From: an uncultured Candidatus Nitrosopumilus sp.
GTDB lineage: Archaea; Thermoproteota; Nitrososphaeria; Nitrososphaerales; Nitrosopumilaceae
Direction: 5' to 3'
Assembly (NCBI GenBank): GCA_905616385.1
Contig: CAJQSS010000004.1
Span: 68,970-132,969 of the forward strand
DNA length: 64,000 nucleotides
Part shown: positions 34,276-41,810 of the stretch, in pieces
Layout: every line of letters starts with the position of its first letter
Numbering within the stretch: the first letter of the stretch is position 1
The notes under the pieces: generated by a model
What the model was told of the DNA's origin: nothing
Seen by the model: only the letters and a program-made list of their open reading frames with translations
Databases searched by the model: none
Made by a program: the position numbers and the translations under genes

Positions 34276-34926
34276 ATGGTCTGGTTAAGACGATGTACAC
34301 ACTACTTATTCATAGTAGTTGTTGCAGTTAACTCAACTCTGTTAACAATTAATGCAGGAGATTACATCTTTTACACTGACTGGGCTTGGACTTCGTTTAC
34401 GGTATTTTCAATATCGCAAACTTTGATGCTTATCGTAGGTGCATGTTATTATCTTACGTTTACTGGCGTTCCAGGCACAGCAACGTACTACGCTCTAATT
34501 ATGACAGTATACACATGGATAGCAAAAGGTGCATGGTTTGCACTCGGATACCCATATGACTTCATTGTAACTCCAGTTTGGTTACCATCAGCAATGCTTT
34601 TGGATTTAGTCTACTGGGCAACAAAGAAGAACAAGCACTCCTTGATACTGTTTGGCGGCGTACTGGTAGGAATGTCTTTACCATTATTCAACATGGTAAA
34701 CCTGATAACAGTAGCGGACCCGCTTGAAACGGCATTCAAATATCCAAGACCAACATTGCCACCATATATGACACCAATAGAACCCCAGGTAGGTAAGTTC
34801 TATAACAGTCCAGTCGCGTTGGGCGCAGGTGCAGGTGCAGTTTTGGGATGTACATTTGCAGCACTAGGTTGTAAATTGAACACTTGGACATACAGATGGA
34901 TGGCCGCATGGTCAAAGTGGGACTAA
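34276..34926 (+). CDS. amoA: Ammonia monooxygenase subunit A (archaeal type)
   Basis: The standard AOA marker gene. 216 aa with several membrane helices, opening VWLRRCTHYLFIVVVAVNST and containing the archaeal-specific segments NAGDYIFYTDWAWTSF and GTATYYALIMTVYTWIAKG. A polar loop carries TLPPYMTPIEPQVGKFY. Length and sequence match Nitrosopumilus-type AmoA rather than Nitrososphaera in feel, but exact placement needs alignment. The final gene of the amo block. Confidence 0.98.
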   Translation: MVWLRRCTHYLFIVVVAVNSTLLTINAGDYIFYTDWAWTSFTVFSISQTLMLIVGACYYLTFTGVPGTATYYALIMTVYTWIAKGAWFALGYPYDFIVTPVWLPSAMLLDLVYWATKKNKHSLILFGGVLVGMSLPLFNMVNLITVADPLETAFKYPRPTLPPYMTPIEPQVGKFYNSPVALGAGAGAVLGCTFAALGCKLNTWTYRWMAAWSKWD

Positions 34927-35076
34927 AACCCAACCTTTTTCATTTTATTATTTTCATTTAGGGTACACCCTAAACAAATTTGATTAAAAAATACTGCACA
35001 TCTTGTGATCTTTTATTGTCTATTTTGACAATATGCAATTTTGTGATTATACTATGTGAAGCAAGAATATGGTCAG

Positions 35077-35916
35077 ATGCTTGTTACTCCAAAACCATTT
35101 GTAAAATGGGCTGGTGGAAAGCGTCAATTGATTTCAGTTTTAAATGAAAATTTACCTAAATCTTTTGGTACTTATTTTGAACCATTTCTTGGAGGTGGAG
35201 CATTATTGTTCAATATGCTAACTGAAAGAAATAAACAAAAATGTAGTATTTCAGATCTTAATTCTGATCTTGTTTTAGCATATGCTACTATTCGTGATAG
35301 GGTTAATGATTTAATATTTTCATTAAAGCAACATGAAAAATTTTATAAAAAAGATTCAAAGTCATATTATTATTCTATAAGAGAAAGTGCACCTCGAAGT
35401 GAAATTGAAAAAACATCACGATTACTATTTTTGAATCGAACATGTTTCAATGGGTTGTATCGGGTAAATAGTAAAGGTAAATTCAATGTTCCTTTAGGAA
35501 AATATACTAATCCAAATATTGTAAATGAGGATAATTTACGCTCAGTTAGTCATATTTTGGCATCTAGTAAAGTAACTATTCAATGTCGTGATTTTGAAGC
35601 AGTTTTACGTGATGCTAAAAAAGATGATTTGATCTATTTTGATCCACCTTATCAACCGGTTACTGAAACTGCTAATTTCACCAGTTATACAAACAAGAAT
35701 TTTACATATGATGATTTAAATCGATTAGCGGATCTTTGTATGAAATTAGATTCAAAAGGGTGTAATGTTCTTCTATCAAATTCTAATTCAAAAGAAGTTG
35801 CTGAATTGTTTTCAAATAAATCTTGGAAAATTAATAAGATAAAGGCAAATCGTTCGATTAATTCTAATTCAAATAAAAGAACTGGACATTTTGAATTATT
35901 AATTAAAAATTATTAA
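35077..35916 (+). CDS. Dam-like DNA adenine-N6 methyltransferase (D12 class)
   Basis: SAM-dependent adenine methylase. Motif I region KPFVKWAGGKRQLI plus EPFLGGGALLFN and the catalytic DPPY (YFDPPYQP, about residues 188-192) are in the order of the D12/Dam family; NRTCFNGLYRVN is the conserved recognition-domain segment. A GTG at 35056 adds seven residues, but a TATA-like GATTATACT at 35045-35053 suits a leaderless ATG at 35077. No restriction nuclease is adjacent, so it is an orphan. It sits between amoA and two tRNA genes, a common place for acquired DNA. Confidence 0.9.
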   Translation: MLVTPKPFVKWAGGKRQLISVLNENLPKSFGTYFEPFLGGGALLFNMLTERNKQKCSISDLNSDLVLAYATIRDRVNDLIFSLKQHEKFYKKDSKSYYYSIRESAPRSEIEKTSRLLFLNRTCFNGLYRVNSKGKFNVPLGKYTNPNIVNEDNLRSVSHILASSKVTIQCRDFEAVLRDAKKDDLIYFDPPYQPVTETANFTSYTNKNFTYDDLNRLADLCMKLDSKGCNVLLSNSNSKEVAELFSNKSWKINKIKANRSINSNSNKRTGHFELLIKNY

Positions 35917-35917
35917 A

Positions 35918-35991
35918 AGCTTCGAACGGGATCTGAACCCGTGACCTTTACATTACCAATGTAACGCTCTACCAGACTGAGCTATCGAAGC
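35918..35991 (-). tRNA. tRNA-Thr (GGT)
   Basis: Acceptor GCTTCGA/TCGAAGC, D-arm AGCTCAGTCTGGTAGAGC, anticodon stem TTACA/TGTAA with loop TTGGTAA (anticodon GGT), and T-arm ACGGGTTCAGATCCCGT. Discriminator T, no CCA encoded, no intron. It lies 2 bp after the methylase stop. Confidence 0.95.
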
Positions 35992-36082
35992 ACAAAAATC
36001 CTCTGATTAAAATCCTTATAATTCTTCATTCTGTATAATATTTTTCTAAACTGTTAAATTTCATAGATATTTGTAATCTTTT

Positions 36083-36167
36083 GGAGGAGTAATCAAGCCT
36101 GGCCAACGATGTAGGACTTAAGATCCTATCTTTCAGGAGTTCGTGGGTTCGAATCCCACCTCCTCCA
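36083..36167 (+). tRNA. tRNA-Leu (TAA)
   Basis: 85 nt with a long variable arm, as expected for Leu. Acceptor GGAGGAG/CTCCTCC, anticodon stem TAGGA/TCCTA with loop CTTAAGA (anticodon TAA), T-arm GTGGGTTCGAATCCCAC, discriminator A. No intron. Confidence 0.95.
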
Positions 36168-36172
36168 CTATT

Positions 36173-36559
36173 TTATTTTGGATGTTTGATTCCTCTGGAG
36201 TTTAGTACTTCATATACATCTGGTAATGAAAATACGTATCCAACATGGACACAGTCTTTTTCATCACATAATTGACAAAATAATTCTCCTTTTTGAACTG
36301 CAACTTCTGCAATTCTATTTTTCATATTATCTTTTAGAATTACTCTATCATCATCTATGGATATTTTTTCAATTTTTGGAGCATATCTTGCAAAAGTTTT
36401 GTCTTTATGCATCATCTCTTCTAACATGTAAGTTACATAACCTGAAAAACTATTGACGCCTTTCATTGTTAGGTCGTCTTTATTATTTTGATAAACATCA
36501 TGGAATTTATCATAGACTGTTTCTGAAACTGTTATTGATTTGAATCCTGCTTTTGGCAA
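36173..36559 (-). CDS. Hypothetical protein with helical N-terminal domain and Cys/His zinc-knuckle-like end
   Basis: 128 aa. The first about 50 residues (FKSITVSETVYDKF..., NSFSGYVTYMLEEMM) resemble a ribbon-helix-helix-like dimer domain. The C-terminal third has CQLCDEKDCVHVGYVF, i.e. C-x2-C-x4-C-x-H, followed by a helix, a plausible zinc site. Together this suggests a small DNA-binding regulator, but no family is certain. Divergent from the CarH-like gene; 97 bp separate their start codons. Confidence 0.6.
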   Translation of the reverse strand: MPKAGFKSITVSETVYDKFHDVYQNNKDDLTMKGVNSFSGYVTYMLEEMMHKDKTFARYAPKIEKISIDDDRVILKDNMKNRIAEVAVQKGELFCQLCDEKDCVHVGYVFSLPDVYEVLNSRGIKHPK

Positions 36560-36656
36560 TTTACTTTTCCTTACCGTACATTAAAGTACTCAAGTATATA
36601 ATGTTTTATTCTTTTTAAAAATTAGTCTTTATAGAATACCTTGACTGAAGATCATT

Positions 36657-37550
36657 ATGGTTAGGGGCTATCTTAGTGAAGATATTCGAGAACAGCTAAT
36701 CTCTGTTTTGAAGAATTCTGATAGTGGAATGTCCGGTATTGAAATTTCTAAAAAAATTAATGTTAATAGAATCACTATGACAAAATATCTCAAAGTTTTT
36801 GCAGCAGAGGGTCTACTTCGTCAAAAAAATATTGGCAATGTTACATTGTGGTTTTTAGAACCTGGTCAAGAATCATTTACTTTTCCTGATGATTATTTCA
36901 AAATAACTTCACGCTATCTTGAATTGTTAGTAAAAGGTAATGACGAACAAATTTATTCTCTAATTCGAAATTGCCTTAACTCTGGTGCATCCACAAACCA
37001 ATTAATTTTAGAAGTTATTTATCCGACTATTGAATATGTTCATAATCTATATGATTCTGGAAAAATTGGAACTGCTGAACAGAATTTACTAAGAACTACC
37101 ATCTCAAAATCCCTTGGAATTTTTAATCAAATTCCCGTAATATCTGATCCTAAAAAAAATGTAGTCGTAATATCTGCTGATCCTGAAAGTATTTTGATTT
37201 CTGAATCTGCCTCTACATCTTACCGTTCTGATGGCTGGAACGTTTCTCATTTAGGAGATATGTCTTCTGCAATCAATGTATTATTTGATTTAGATTTTCA
37301 AAAATTAATTGGGAAAATTTGGAAACAAAAACCTGGTCTTTTATTGGTAGTGATATTCTCGCAAACTTCTGAAGGTTTAATTTTTTTTGCTGATTCAATT
37401 AAGCCAAATAAAGGAAAATCTGATAAACGCATTAAATTGGCATTATGTGGTAATATTTCTAAAAAAACTAAAATTAATTCTGATTTATTATCTGATTCCA
37501 TTAGTGATATTTTACAATGGTCTAAAACGATATCTCAAAATATAAAATAA
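36657..37550 (+). CDS. CarH-like regulator: winged helix plus degenerate B12-binding domain
   Basis: 297 aa. Residues about 8-65 form a winged helix-turn-helix (SGIEISKKINVNRITMTKYL). Residues about 80-155 look like the four-helix cap of cobalamin proteins (YPTIEYVHNLYDSGKIGTAEQ). Residues about 167-290 form a Rossmann-like B12 domain, but where the family has DxHxxG the chain reads SADPESIL, so the cobalt-binding His is missing. The order equals that of CarH/LitR photoreceptors, with the lower ligand lost. It may sense another ligand or work by protein contacts. Confidence 0.6.
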   Translation: MVRGYLSEDIREQLISVLKNSDSGMSGIEISKKINVNRITMTKYLKVFAAEGLLRQKNIGNVTLWFLEPGQESFTFPDDYFKITSRYLELLVKGNDEQIYSLIRNCLNSGASTNQLILEVIYPTIEYVHNLYDSGKIGTAEQNLLRTTISKSLGIFNQIPVISDPKKNVVVISADPESILISESASTSYRSDGWNVSHLGDMSSAINVLFDLDFQKLIGKIWKQKPGLLLVVIFSQTSEGLIFFADSIKPNKGKSDKRIKLALCGNISKKTKINSDLLSDSISDILQWSKTISQNIK

Positions 37551-37557
37551 TAAAAAA

Positions 37558-37632
37558 TGGGCCCGATGTGATTCGAACACATGACCTTTCGATTATCAGT
37601 CGAACGCTCCAGCCAAGCTGAGCTACGAGCCC
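37558..37632 (-). tRNA. tRNA-Ile (GAT)
   Basis: Acceptor GGGCTCG/CGGGCCC (one G-T pair), D-arm AGCTCAGCTTGGCTGGAGC, anticodon stem TTCGA/TCGAA with loop CTGATAA (anticodon GAT), T-arm ATGTGTTCGAATCACAT, discriminator A. No intron. Confidence 0.95.
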
Positions 37633-37665
37633 ACGAAGAAATCTCTAGGCAAGAGTCATTTAAGT

Positions 37666-38220
37666 TTAGTTTTCTTTCCACTTGATTGAGCAACCAATTG
37701 ATGGGTCAAAATCCTTTTCAATTTTTTCACCAGAAATCAATTTCTCCATATTTACAATCATTGTTTTTTCTGTGGCTACATCATCTGGTTTCATAGCATT
37801 ATCTATTTTACCATGAAAAACTAATTCTTTTTGACTGTTAAACAAGAATGGATCTGGAGTACACATTGCACCATATTTCTTTGCAATTTCTTGAGTTTCA
37901 TCAACTAAATAATCAAATTGGAATTTTCTCTCTGTTGCTGTCTGCTTCATTGCATCAAAACTATCTTCTGGATAATCAGTTGAATCATTACTGTTAATTC
38001 CTATGATTGCTATATCTTTACCACATTTTTCAAATAATTCGTTTAATGCATCCACTTTAGCTTTGACATATGGACAATGATTACACATGAAAATAACTAG
38101 AATTCCTTTATAATTTTCATAATCTTTGAGTGTGTGTTTTCTATCATCAATTCCTAATAATTCAAAATCTGGAGCAACATCTCCTTTTTTTAATTTAATT
38201 TGTGATTCTAAAAGTACCAT
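37666..38220 (-). CDS. Thioredoxin-fold redox protein (AhpC/TSA-like)
   Basis: 184 aa. AhpC/TSA pattern APDFELLGIDDRKHTLKDY, a CNHCPYV active site (C-x2-C rather than the single peroxidatic Cys of classical peroxiredoxins) and CTPDPFLF as the cis-Pro loop. This subgroup is annotated as thioredoxin family or redoxin; it may reduce thiols or peroxides. Cytoplasmic, since no signal is present. It sits between tRNA-Ile and tRNA-Ala. Confidence 0.82.
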   Translation of the reverse strand: MVLLESQIKLKKGDVAPDFELLGIDDRKHTLKDYENYKGILVIFMCNHCPYVKAKVDALNELFEKCGKDIAIIGINSNDSTDYPEDSFDAMKQTATERKFQFDYLVDETQEIAKKYGAMCTPDPFLFNSQKELVFHGKIDNAMKPDDVATEKTMIVNMEKLISGEKIEKDFDPSIGCSIKWKEN

Positions 38221-38300
38221 GCAGCAATAATTCCCTATTCAAATAAAATTCTATCCTAGAGGACAACAATTAAAATCCGCTTTGTAAGTCATCTTCTTGT

Positions 38301-38374
38301 GGGCCGGTAGTATAGCCTGGTAGTATACCCGCCTTGCACGCGGGGGGTCACGGATTCGAATTCCGTCCGGTCCA
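38301..38374 (+). tRNA. tRNA-Ala (TGC)
   Basis: Acceptor GGGCCGG/CCGGTCC, anticodon stem CCCGC/GCGGG with loop CTTGCAC (anticodon TGC), T-arm ACGGATTCGAATTCCGT, discriminator A. The D-arm lies around GTATAGCCTGGTAGTATAC. No intron. An antiparallel open frame across it is not a gene. Confidence 0.93.
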
Positions 38375-38419
38375 CTTTTCATTCTCCGATCAATGATGAA
38401 TTTCAGACTGCTGGGTGGA

Positions 38420-38427
38420 TTTAAATA
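38420..38427 (+). promoter_or_regulatory. TATA box of the 33-aa membrane protein gene
   Basis: TTTAAATA 23-30 bp before the ATG at 38450, an exact match to the spacing at amoA and amoC. This is the main reason to believe the very short gene. Confidence 0.5.
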
Positions 38428-38449
38428 GGATAAGTTTACGTTTTGACTT

Positions 38450-38551
38450 ATGACAAGCGCAGTAGACGGATGGCCTGTATGGATTCCTCTTATTGTTGGT
38501 TTAGCTCCAGGTTTAGTATACTGGTTAGCAATCACAGCAAAAAGAAAATAA
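38450..38551 (+). CDS. 33-residue single-pass membrane protein
   Basis: ATG-to-TAA frame of 33 codons just after tRNA-Ala. A polar start (TSAVDGWPVW) leads into one hydrophobic helix rich in Leu/Val/Gly/Pro (IPLIVGLAPGLVYWLAI) and a basic end (TAKRK), the usual topology of small accessory subunits of respiratory or other membrane complexes. It has its own TATA box. Not recognised; which complex it might join is unknown. Confidence 0.65.
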   Translation: MTSAVDGWPVWIPLIVGLAPGLVYWLAITAKRK

Positions 38552-38680
38552 AATTTTAATCCATTTTTAATTTCTTTTTATTATTTCTAATTGTAGCATA
38601 AACTGGGTTTAACGTTGTTACCTTTTTTGTCCACTAAGTCACATGCTATATTGATTAATGGTTTACTTTAAGAATATTTG

Positions 38681-39781
38681 ATGCAAAAAATCATTTTTAG
38701 TATTATTTTAATTTTAATTTTATTACCTATTTCTCAAGTATTTTCTCAAGAATATACAGACACTCCTCCAACATTAAGTATATCTCTGAAATCTCAATCT
38801 ACTTTTGTTTATCAGGATTCTGAAGGATATACAATTGTAATTGGATTAATTGAAAATAATGATCCATTATCTTTTCTTACAAATGTTGTAATCCAAGCAA
38901 AATTCTTTGATGATTTTAATCCAAATTCATTGGAAGTATCAGAAGGTAGTACTGTTCTAAAAGTGATTCCTCCTAATACCAAATCCCCATTTATTATACG
39001 CTCAGAAAATCCTAATCCAAATATCACTGAAGTATTTACAACACTTTTAAAATTTGATACTTCTGAATCAATGAAAAATTCATTAATTATCTCTAACACC
39101 AATGTCTTTTTAGATCCTATCTCTAATTTGTCTGATTCAACTTACACTTTATACTTCTCAGGAACATTACAAAATGGAAACGCTCCAATTTCTGAAACTT
39201 TTGCTTATCTTGCTTTTTATGATGTTTTTGATAGAATAATTCAAATTTCTTCAATTGAAATTGGTGACGTTGGAATGAAAGAAATGAAGTCATTAAAACT
39301 AACTGAGGAAATTTCTACGTCTGCTGTAGGATTTCTTTTATTTTCTGAATCTGATAAATTTTATTCCACTATTCTAAATGTGAAAATTCCACCACCTGAA
39401 ATTTATGTCAAATTAGTCTCAATTTCTGATGTCACTGTAAAAGATACTTTAGGAAAAAAATTATCAGAAGTTAAACTGGGTAATGTTGTCCAAATTGAGA
39501 GTAAAACCTCAATTCAATTTACTGAAAATAATATTGCTAATGAAACTCCCTACACATATTATATCCAAATTAAAGAGAAATCTCCAAATCCTGATATGCC
39601 TCCAACTATTCATCATATTGACAAATTTGATGGCAAGTTTATTGAAAATGGACTTGAATTACAATCAATAGATTGGATTCCTGAAAAGAAGGGGTTATTT
39701 TTCATTGAAACATTCGTTTGGGATAGAAATAATGCTCCTCTTGCAGCCCAAGGACCTTTCGTATTAATACTCGTAAACTAG
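38681..39781 (+). CDS. Secreted beta-rich protein
   Basis: 366 aa from the ATG at 38681 (a TTG precedes it directly). A clear signal peptide, QKIIFSIILILILLPISQVFS, is followed by repeated beta-sandwich-like segments, each of about 100 residues (for example YTIVIGLIENNDP, YTLYFSGTLQNGN, TYYIQIKEKSPNP). No anchor, no catalytic motif. Similar secreted Ig-like proteins are frequent in AOA; the role is unknown. Confidence 0.65.
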   Translation: MQKIIFSIILILILLPISQVFSQEYTDTPPTLSISLKSQSTFVYQDSEGYTIVIGLIENNDPLSFLTNVVIQAKFFDDFNPNSLEVSEGSTVLKVIPPNTKSPFIIRSENPNPNITEVFTTLLKFDTSESMKNSLIISNTNVFLDPISNLSDSTYTLYFSGTLQNGNAPISETFAYLAFYDVFDRIIQISSIEIGDVGMKEMKSLKLTEEISTSAVGFLLFSESDKFYSTILNVKIPPPEIYVKLVSISDVTVKDTLGKKLSEVKLGNVVQIESKTSIQFTENNIANETPYTYYIQIKEKSPNPDMPPTIHHIDKFDGKFIENGLELQSIDWIPEKKGLFFIETFVWDRNNAPLAAQGPFVLILVN

Positions 39782-39814
39782 TAGATTTATTTTCAAAGAA
39801 AATTATATAATTAC

Positions 39815-40288
39815 ATGTCAAAATTTTCTCTTATTGCTATGGGTGGAACTTTTGATATTATTCACCGTGGTCATCTTACTTTACTTGAAAATGCATTTGA
39901 AATTTCTGATAAGGTCATAATTGGATTAACTAGTGATGAATTTGTCCAAAAAAAAGGAAAGACTCCAATTCACAAATATGATGAGCGTCTTAAGAATTTG
40001 ATATCTATAATTTTTCACAAATTCCCTAATACTAATTTTGAAATTAGCCAATTAAATAATGATTTTGGACCTGCAGTTTTAGAAAAAGATGTTCAGGCAC
40101 TTATTGTAAGTGATGAAACAAATGATCAAGGAAATGTTTTGAATAAATTAAGAACCGAACGTAATCTTCCACCTGTTGAGGTTATTGTAGTTCCAATGTT
40201 TTTAGCAAAAGATGGAGTAAGAATTTCTTCAACTAGAATTAAAAATTCTGAGATTGATTCTGATGGAAACTTGCTACCAATTGACTAG
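39815..40288 (+). CDS. coaD: Phosphopantetheine adenylyltransferase (archaeal CoaD type)
   Basis: Nucleotidyltransferase that adds AMP to 4'-phosphopantetheine, the penultimate coenzyme A step. GGTFDIIHRGHLTLL contains the HxGH motif, and ISSTRI near the C terminus is the second nucleotide-binding motif. At 157 aa it is typical of the archaeal COG1019 form. It follows the secreted protein by 33 bp. Confidence 0.9.
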   Translation: MSKFSLIAMGGTFDIIHRGHLTLLENAFEISDKVIIGLTSDEFVQKKGKTPIHKYDERLKNLISIIFHKFPNTNFEISQLNNDFGPAVLEKDVQALIVSDETNDQGNVLNKLRTERNLPPVEVIVVPMFLAKDGVRISSTRIKNSEIDSDGNLLPID

Positions 40289-40343
40289 TAGCTTACAGAA
40301 TTTTGAGTAATCTGAATAAAACAAAATTCTTAGATCTAATTTC

Positions 40344-40673
40344 ATGACAATAATTAACCATATGATGAAAAAAATAGATACTGATGTATCTAATCTTAAA
40401 CAAGGCCTTCAACCTGAAAATCTTTCATTCTGGTATGGCAAAATTATTCAAGAAACAATTGATATGGCTCCTCCTTGGCTTCAAGATAAAATTAAAGTTC
40501 ATCAAGATCCTATTCTTAAAATGAAATTTAATTTAGATATTTCAAAACGAGCTGTTCGATATTTTATGATTGTAGTTGATAATAATTTGGATGATATGCC
40601 ATATTCTACAAAACTATATTTTCTTAAAGTGCAGGAATTATTGTCTACAGAAATGGATAAATCTCTAGTTTGA
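40344..40673 (+). CDS. Hypothetical helical protein (109 aa)
   Basis: Not recognised. An all-helical, soluble pattern with FWYGKIIQETIDMAPPWLQDKI and a C-terminal YSTKLYFLKVQELLSTEM. The ATG at 40344 gives a short leader before a second Met pair. Same strand as coaD, 55 bp downstream. Likely a real conserved small protein, but without a function. Confidence 0.55.
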   Translation: MTIINHMMKKIDTDVSNLKQGLQPENLSFWYGKIIQETIDMAPPWLQDKIKVHQDPILKMKFNLDISKRAVRYFMIVVDNNLDDMPYSTKLYFLKVQELLSTEMDKSLV

Positions 40674-40747
40674 TAATTTTTTTATATTTTAGGCACAAAT
40701 TAGAGATCTAAGCATGTATATTCAACAACTCTCATATTTATTATAAA

Positions 40748-41512
40748 ATGGACCTATACAGATCAAAACATTCTGATAAAAAATATTCTAATCGTAATTC
40801 CTCTTCTAATGATGGACCATCACGTTCTTTTAGAAATTCAAATGACGACAGAGGTTCAAGATATTCCAGAGACGACAGAGGTTCAAGATATTCCAGAGAC
40901 GACAGAGGTTCAAGAAATTCCCGAGATAATGACCGTGAAGATACAACTGTAACTTGTGCTGATTGTGGTGATCAATGTACCGTTCCATTTGTTCCAAGAA
41001 GTGATAAACCAGTTTACTGTAGTGATTGCTTTAGAAAGTACAAACCAGATGATCCTGGTAATGATAGACCATCACGAGACGACAGAGGTTCAAGATATTC
41101 CAGAGACGACAGAGGTTCAAGATATTCCAGAGATAATTCTAGACCTAGTAGAGGAAGAAGTGATAAACTTTTGAGAAAACAAGAAAGTTTCTATTCTGGT
41201 GGTTCTGCTAAATTCAATGAATCATTACAGAAAAAATTATATGAAATTTTAGGTGGAAAAACCTGTTCTAGTTGTGGTTCTAATGATGAACGAGCTTTAG
41301 GTATTTGTGACATAAATGGTAATCAAATATCTGGTGATACCCGACGTGGTAGTGCAGCCTCTTCATGGGGAAAATATATTTCTGCACCTGATACTGCTAA
41401 GAAGGAACTCAAAGTATTTTGTTCAAATTGTAATGATGCTGTTGTACCTACTAAACCACAAGAAGATCGTCCAAGATCTAAATCTAAAAAAAGTAAATAT
41501 TTTCCTAGATAA
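40748..41512 (+). CDS. Arg/Ser/Gly-repeat protein with zinc ribbons
   Basis: 254 aa in alternating parts: a disordered region with three copies of DDRGSRYSR-type nonapeptides (about 33-59), a zinc-ribbon-like domain C-x2-C...C-x2-C (CADCGDQC ... YCSDCF), two more nonapeptides, then a folded C-terminal part with CSSCG and CSNC pairs and a basic end. RG/RS-rich plus zinc-ribbon composition suits an RNA- or ribosome-associated protein. The zinc-ribbon type (CxxCG...YCxxCF) also occurs in small proteins of unknown function. DNA-level repeats show recent duplication. Confidence 0.75.
   Translation: MDLYRSKHSDKKYSNRNSSSNDGPSRSFRNSNDDRGSRYSRDDRGSRYSRDDRGSRNSRDNDREDTTVTCADCGDQCTVPFVPRSDKPVYCSDCFRKYKPDDPGNDRPSRDDRGSRYSRDDRGSRYSRDNSRPSRGRSDKLLRKQESFYSGGSAKFNESLQKKLYEILGGKTCSSCGSNDERALGICDINGNQISGDTRRGSAASSWGKYISAPDTAKKELKVFCSNCNDAVVPTKPQEDRPRSKSKKSKYFPR
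40844..40924 (+). repeat. Three tandem 27-bp repeats (coding)
   Basis: Copies begin at 40844, 40871 and 40898 and encode DDRGSR(Y/N)SR; unit GACGACAGAGGTTCAAGATA plus TTCCAGA. The first two are identical, the third slightly diverged. Confidence 0.9.
41078..41131 (+). repeat. Two further 27-bp repeats (coding)
   Basis: Copies at 41078 and 41105 are the same unit as at 40844, separated from it by the zinc-ribbon part. Transfer of the unit across a folded domain implies intragenic duplication or gene conversion. Confidence 0.9.
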
Positions 41513-41528
41513 TTTCTAACTCATTTTA

Positions 41529-41810
41529 TTATTCTTTGATAATTTCAATAATTGATTTAATCATTTTTGTTGACACTAAATTATGTTCTTTATCTACTAC
41601 TGATTGTATAAAATCTGCAAATTTTTCAACATTCTCCTCGTCTTTAAGTAAAATACTATGGGCCGATTTATCCTTCAACGAAATAACCATTTCATTTTTT
41701 ATAATGTTCAAAATTCCAGTAACGTATGTCTCTTTATCATCTTTTATGAAAATAAGACTCATTAATTTTTGAGCTTCATATTCATCATCACATATAATAC
41801 TGGTTTTCAT
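41529..41810 (-). CDS. Small hypothetical protein downstream of trpS
   Basis: 93 aa, not recognised. Alternating beta/helix pattern: KTSIICDDEYEAQKLMSLIF, TGILNIIKNEMVISLKD, DEENVEKFADFIQSVV. It overlaps the end of trpS by 4 nt (ATGA type), so it is translated from the trpS message. Possibly a small regulatory or archaeal KEOPS-like fold; not assignable. Confidence 0.6.
   Translation of the reverse strand: MKTSIICDDEYEAQKLMSLIFIKDDKETYVTGILNIIKNEMVISLKDKSAHSILLKDEENVEKFADFIQSVVDKEHNLVSTKMIKSIIEIIKE

Noticed and set aside
36576..36589. GTAC-N6-GTAC inverted repeat as an operator
   Set aside because: Only four bases per arm, so too short to support as a feature.
38251..38535. Minus-strand frame over tRNA-Ala
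   Set aside because: It covers a full tRNA gene and the 33-aa gene on the other strand.
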